A DNA stretch of 9,157 bases. Source: Bacteroidota bacterium. Its GTDB lineage: Bacteria > Bacteroidota > Ignavibacteria > UBA10030. Of the stretch, positions 6,008 through 9,157 are shown piece by piece. The stretch is taken from contig DMMN01000014.1 of NCBI GenBank assembly GCA_003453835.1, positions 10,553-19,709 on the forward strand, read 5' to 3'. The notes under the pieces were generated by a model. The model had not been told where the DNA came from and made no database searches. It was given only the letters and a program-made list of their open reading frames with translations. Position 1 is the stretch's first letter. Each line of letters starts with the position of its first letter. The translations under genes and the position numbers were made by a program.

Positions 6008-7213
6008 TCACGGAAGGCGCTTGGCAACGATTCGGAATCCGATTTCCTGGCTGCTGTGCTCCGGTTGAAACGCATCGCGGTAGGCAAGGTACAAGTGTGC
6101 AATGCTGGCGCTATACCAAGATCCACCTCGTGCCACCCGGAGTCCGGACGCATTGTCATGATTTCGCTCATCGTCTGCGTAAGGTCGCTCCCTGTTGAAG
6201 GAGACGTTGGTAGTCTGCGTCCACTCGACGACGTTTCCCGAGACATGAAACATGCCATACCGATTCGGCCTGTAGTGCTTGTAGGAATCAGCGACACCGA
6301 CCACGGTGATCCTCGCGTCGGGGTTCTTCTTCCAGTTGTAAAGAGGTACTTCGTCATCACTGAGACCCATGCCCAGTCCGTAGTCAAAGTTGTCCGGACC
6401 GCGCGCGCACTTCTCCCACTCAGCTTCCGTCGGGAGAGAGAACAGCCACTTCCCATCCCCGATCCTGGTTGTCAACCATTTGCAGAATGCGTTGGCCTCG
6501 TACCAGGTTACCCACGTCACCGGCTGATCGTCCCTCCCAAAGCGTTTGAAATCGGTGTGGCTCGCCGGAAGGAGTGCCGAAGCGTTCGATCTGCTCTTGT
6601 GCTTCCACCGGATTCCTTGCTCCGTCCAGTGAGCATCGCTCGCATAGCCCGTTGAGTCGTTGATGAACGCTCGAAACTCGCGGTTTGTCACTTCGAACGG
6701 ACCCACAAAGAAGCCCGTCAGCCAGAGATAGTGCTGCTCGCGAGGATTCTGCCGATCCCCAAAGAGAAACGATCCGCTCGGGATATAGGCATACCCCGAA
6801 AGATCGGCGAACAGTCTTGGTGGAAACTCGGTCGGCTTTCTTCGAACAGCGACGATGAACGAGCCACCGTCGTCAGGCCCGCATCGGTAGCCGGTGAGAG
6901 GGATTGGAAAAAAGATGGTGTCGGCGAGGAGCGCCGCGCTCAGGAAGTAATTTCCGGGTGGCTGCCACACTCGTTCACTCCTGCCAAGCTGAAGCTCGAC
7001 CACGGCATCCAGGTTTCTCCCCGATCTCACAAGTCGGATTGATGCGCCAATGGTATTGGACACAATCACCTCCGTCTCGTTCCTGCTGTGATGCACCTCC
7101 TCGCTTTCCTCGTGCGAACGAGTCGTGAGCCAGATGAGGAGGATGGGAACAACGATGCCGGCGAGGACAACGCCTGCAAGCGAGAATGCTCTCTTGAGCC
7201 GGATTCGCGACAA
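6008..7213 (-). CDS. Membrane-anchored SUMF1/FGE-fold protein lacking the catalytic cysteines
   Basis: A 401-residue protein: one N-terminal membrane helix (about 11-29); a beta-rich linker domain (about 45-130) of PEGA-like look; then a C-terminal formylglycine-generating-enzyme fold (about 140-400). The fold shows IPSGSFLFGD (144-153), PFEVTNREF (172-180), QPVTWVTWYEANAFCKWL (230-247), LPTEAEWEKCARG (260-272), NRYGMFHVSGNVVEW (317-331) and ARGGSWYS (361-368). In true FGE the two copper-binding catalytic cysteines fall at what are S368 and H373 here, so it should not make formylglycine. Related cysteine-less folds such as NirV and PvdO serve in denitrification and pyoverdine loci. The frame is open far upstream inside nosY, but the start that places the helix at the N terminus is TTG at 7213, with AGGGA 8 bases before it and 11 bases after the nosY stop. 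It is probably an extracytoplasmic nos accessory factor. Confidence 0.8.
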   Translation of the reverse strand: MSRIRLKRAFSLAGVVLAGIVVPILLIWLTTRSHEESEEVHHSRNETEVIVSNTIGASIRLVRSGRNLDAVVELQLGRSERVWQPPGNYFLSAALLADTIFFPIPLTGYRCGPDDGGSFIVAVRRKPTEFPPRLFADLSGYAYIPSGSFLFGDRQNPREQHYLWLTGFFVGPFEVTNREFRAFINDSTGYASDAHWTEQGIRWKHKSRSNASALLPASHTDFKRFGRDDQPVTWVTWYEANAFCKWLTTRIGDGKWLFSLPTEAEWEKCARGPDNFDYGLGMGLSDDEVPLYNWKKNPDARITVVGVADSYKHYRPNRYGMFHVSGNVVEWTQTTNVSFNRERPYADDERNHDNASGLRVARGGSWYSASIAHLYLAYRDAFQPEHSSQEIGFRIVAKRLP

Positions 7214-7224
7214 TCGGATCTTCC

Positions 7225-8055
7225 CTAAATGTCCTGACGGCGCAGGAGACGATGGGACCAGAAGAGCGGCAGAACAATCCACATCGAGAGCCCTGCAACG
7301 AGCAGGAGGATGCTGATCGTCGCACCACCCAAAAACCGCAACATCGCTGCACCGGCGGCACCGAGGATCGTCACATTGTCCAGCGAGATAAGCGATGCGA
7401 CGCGCACCATATCGACCGGGTTGCCAAAGAGTGAGAGAAACAGAACGACGTTTGCAGTGTGACCTTTGAAGAAAAGCGTAGCGCCGAGTGCAAGCAGATC
7501 GTAGAGGATGACAAAAAAGAACCACAAGAGCAACGACATGCCGAACGCCTTCGATTTGCGCTTGTTCGCCGTCGCCACGACGACGGAGATGCTGAGGAAC
7601 ACAAGGGAGAGCCCGAGCGAGAGCAAGACCAAGACGACATATCGGCCAAGCCCTTCGACTCCATTGGTTGCCGTCACGAGAACTCCCGCCAAAGAGAAGC
7701 CGACGAGAGTTGAGACCGCTATGGACCAAAAGAGGCCAAGAAGTTTTCCCAAGACCACTTCGGAGCGTGAGACAGGCTGGGAGTACAGAAGCTCCGTCGA
7801 TCCTTTGTCGCCTGTAAAGCTCAGCGTCCCCATGAGGAGCGCGACGAGGGGTACAATGTAGAGGACGAGATTCACGATGCTTGCCGATGTACGAGTGAAG
7901 CTCTGCATGCCGGAGAATCCCTCGGCCATCATCCCGAAGTACGAGATGCTCACAACGAGGATGCCGAAGACCGCGGCAAAGATGATCGTCCACCTGTTCC
8001 GGATGTTGATGACAAGCTCCTGGCGGGCAATATCGATCACGGCACGAGAATCCAT
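7225..8055 (-). CDS. nosY: NosY, ABC-2 type permease for N2O reductase maturation
   Basis: NosY is the membrane subunit of the NosDFY transporter needed to assemble the copper centres of N2O reductase. The 276 residues match the family length. Six membrane helices can be seen, at about 23-40, 58-80, 105-128, 139-161, 171-195 and 243-265. Family-like stretches are NRWTIIFAAVFGILVVSISYFG near the N terminus; FTRTSASIVNLVLYIVPLVALLMG; and the cytoplasmic coupling region GDKGSTELLYSQPVSRSEVVLGK (82-104), which contacts the ATPase. The ATG at 8055 shares one base with the nosL stop (TAATG), and AAGGA lies 6 bases upstream, so it is translationally coupled. The frame stays open to 8238 inside nosL, but that part is basic, hydrophilic and without an SD. 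Confidence 0.88.
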   Translation of the reverse strand: MDSRAVIDIARQELVINIRNRWTIIFAAVFGILVVSISYFGMMAEGFSGMQSFTRTSASIVNLVLYIVPLVALLMGTLSFTGDKGSTELLYSQPVSRSEVVLGKLLGLFWSIAVSTLVGFSLAGVLVTATNGVEGLGRYVVLVLLSLGLSLVFLSISVVVATANKRKSKAFGMSLLLWFFFVILYDLLALGATLFFKGHTANVVLFLSLFGNPVDMVRVASLISLDNVTILGAAGAAMLRFLGGATISILLLVAGLSMWIVLPLFWSHRLLRRQDI

Positions 8056-8513
8056 TAGGCGTCCTTCCAACAACAATCTGCTTTTCCCTTGGGGGCGTTG
8101 GCCCCTTTTGGTTTGTCGGGAGGGAATTTCCTGGCGATCTCCAGCGCCCGTGCCGAATCGGCGACGGCAATTCTGCCGGAGCCCATCGGCGTTGCGATGC
8201 TTGTTCCTACTATCACGCTCTTCTCGTGTCGGAGCCAAGTCTTTGTCTCATAGTCCGAGACGAACACGGCAATGATTTTCAAATCAGGATGATCGTTTCG
8301 ATACGTCTCCATACAGCCGAGGTCGTCAAACTTCAACGCCTCATCATCGGCGGTGAGGATTTCGGAAGCGAACGATTTATCCGAGACCGCCATGCGGCAG
8401 TGCGTACAGACATCCTCGGGGTAGATATCGACCGGCTTGATTTCCGATGGTGCACAGCCGCACAGGAAGCTCACCAAAAGCGTTAAACCGGAGTACCTGC
8501 TAGTGATGTTCAT
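8055..8513 (-). CDS. nosL: NosL, copper-chaperone lipoprotein
   Basis: NosL is the lipid-anchored Cu(I) carrier that hands copper to NosDFY and N2O reductase. This 152-residue protein has a lipoprotein signal with lipobox L-C-G-C20. After it comes the NosL copper motif C36-T-H-C39-R-M41, then the family segments FASEILTADDEALKFDDLGCM and, near the end of the domain, TPMGSGRIAVADSARA. C67-M68 is a further potential copper-ligand pair. The tail is unusual: a Lys/Pro-rich linker ends in D-C147-C148-W, an extra Cys pair I do not recall from standard NosL. The ATG at 8513 has AGGAAG 8 bases upstream and lies inside the end of the ATPase gene (14-base overlap). The order ATPase-nosL-nosY supports co-assembly. 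Confidence 0.9.
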   Translation of the reverse strand: MNITSRYSGLTLLVSFLCGCAPSEIKPVDIYPEDVCTHCRMAVSDKSFASEILTADDEALKFDDLGCMETYRNDHPDLKIIAVFVSDYETKTWLRHEKSVIVGTSIATPMGSGRIAVADSARALEIARKFPPDKPKGANAPKGKADCCWKDA

Positions 8514-9157
8514 GCTCGTAGCTTCCTACATAGTGGAGGTACATGTCTTCAATGGTTCCATTCGCCAGAAACGTCTCGCGCAATCCCCCGATCGATTCTT
8601 GTGCTACCAGTCGGCTGTTCACGAAGATCCCTACGCGATCCGCGAGCTGCTCCGCTTCCGTCAGCAAGTGAGTGGAAAAGATAATCGTTTTTCCGCGCGC
8701 TCTTTGTTCGGTTATGAATTCCCTGAAGCGTTTCACTCCATGGGGATCGAGATTTGCCGTCGGCTCATCGAGCAGAATGGCCTTTGTTTCCTGTGCCAAA
8801 ACACGGGCGATGAGAATACTCTGTATCTCGCCCCCGGAAAGTTCACCGACACGCCGCTGTGCCAGATGTTGGGTCATTGTTTTCTCCATGGCATGCCAGG
8901 CAATATCCAGTTCTTTACGACCCTCATACTGGAAAAGCCCTAAATGCGGATTCCTGCCCATGAGAACTACTTCAAAAGCAGTAAAGGCGCTGGGCAGGAG
9001 TGGCATCTGGGGAACGACCCCAAGCATGCGTGCCAGCTCTTGTCTTGATATGCTGGCAATGTCCTTTCCGTCAAGGAGCATTCTTCCCCTTTGCGTAGAG
9101 ATAACGTGACTGAGAGCCCGGATGATAGTCGACTTGCCGCAGCCGTTAGGGCCGACT
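8500..9157 (-). CDS. ABC transporter ATPase in NosF position (5' end beyond window)
   Basis: A cytoplasmic ATPase that should power the NosY permease; 218 residues are visible and only the first few tens are missing. Seen: Walker A GPNGCGKST (visible residues 2-10), Q-loop VVPQ (47-50), signature LSGGE (106-110), Walker B ILLDEPT (127-133) and switch His in STHLL (H163). The first part (GKDIASISRQELARMLGVVPQ; FTAFEVVLMGRNPHLG) reads like the iron-siderophore/cobalamin FecE/BtuD type. The part after Walker B (FREFITEQRARGKTIIFSTHLLTEAEQLADRVGIF) reads like NosF/CcmA. The protein thus looks composite, with the change near 8745-8780. It ends in HEHH. Operon position says NosF; the family character of the N-terminal part argues for caution. 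Confidence 0.8.
   Translation of the reverse strand, partial: VGPNGCGKSTIIRALSHVISTQRGRMLLDGKDIASISRQELARMLGVVPQMPLLPSAFTAFEVVLMGRNPHLGLFQYEGRKELDIAWHAMEKTMTQHLAQRRVGELSGGEIQSILIARVLAQETKAILLDEPTANLDPHGVKRFREFITEQRARGKTIIFSTHLLTEAEQLADRVGIFVNSRLVAQESIGGLRETFLANGTIEDMYLHYVGSYEHEHH

Noticed and set aside
7214..8170. Upstream extension of the SUMF1-fold frame, giving 720 codons
   Set aside because: The extension overlaps nosY in another frame and is Arg/Cys/His-rich without a domain. The membrane helix directly after TTG 7213, together with a good SD, places the start there.
8056..8238. 61-codon N-terminal extension of nosY
   Set aside because: It overlaps nosL in another frame and is strongly basic. 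The ATG at 8055 has an SD and the usual TAATG coupling, and gives the family length.
1..9157. CRISPR array, tRNA, rRNA or transposase
   Set aside because: I saw no regularly spaced repeats, no tRNA-like cloverleaf, no rRNA sequence and no transposase or integrase motifs on either strand.

Overview
This window looks like a respiratory nitrogen-oxide locus from a free-living bacterium. It most resembles the Chlorobiota/Ignavibacteriota/Bacteroidota group, at moderate confidence. Three things point there: a Bacteroidota-style TAnnTTTG -7 box ahead of one gene and a near match ahead of another; clear Shine-Dalgarno (SD) sites of the AGGAGG/AAGGAG type, which most true Bacteroidetes lack; and nos accessory genes with a possible tetraheme DNRA gene. 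Every gene I can support is on the minus strand, so transcription runs from high to low coordinates.

Unit 1 (about 9157 to 6008) is a tightly coupled nos accessory operon. It holds an ABC ATPase in the NosF position (cut by the window edge), the copper lipoprotein NosL, the membrane permease NosY, and a membrane-anchored protein with an SUMF1/FGE fold whose two catalytic-cysteine positions are Ser and His. NosZ and NosD are not visible; if present they lie beyond position 9157.

Unit 2 (about 5850 to 2031) starts after a 192-base gap that holds a TAAGTTTG box and a perfect SD. It encodes a secreted, internally duplicated, His-conserved helical protein that I do not recognise; a secreted DUF4920-like protein with a Cys pair; a PepSY-type three-helix membrane protein; a PLP enzyme of the methionine gamma-lyase group; and a small [4Fe-4S] ferredoxin. 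It closes with a rho-independent terminator at 2035-2068.

A 603-base stretch without a convincing gene follows (1504-2106). It contains the terminator, several inverted repeats, a 13-bp hairpin without a T-tract, and a promoter.

Unit 3 (1503 to the left edge) encodes a signal-peptide-bearing outer-membrane beta-barrel porin and, truncated by the window start, NrfH, the membrane cytochrome that feeds NrfA. The locus therefore combines N2O-reductase maturation with nitrite ammonification.

The most interesting hypothesis is that the PLP sulfur lyase and the secreted metal-ligand-rich proteins of unit 2 supply or handle sulfur and copper for the NosZ copper-sulfide centre. This rests on context only.
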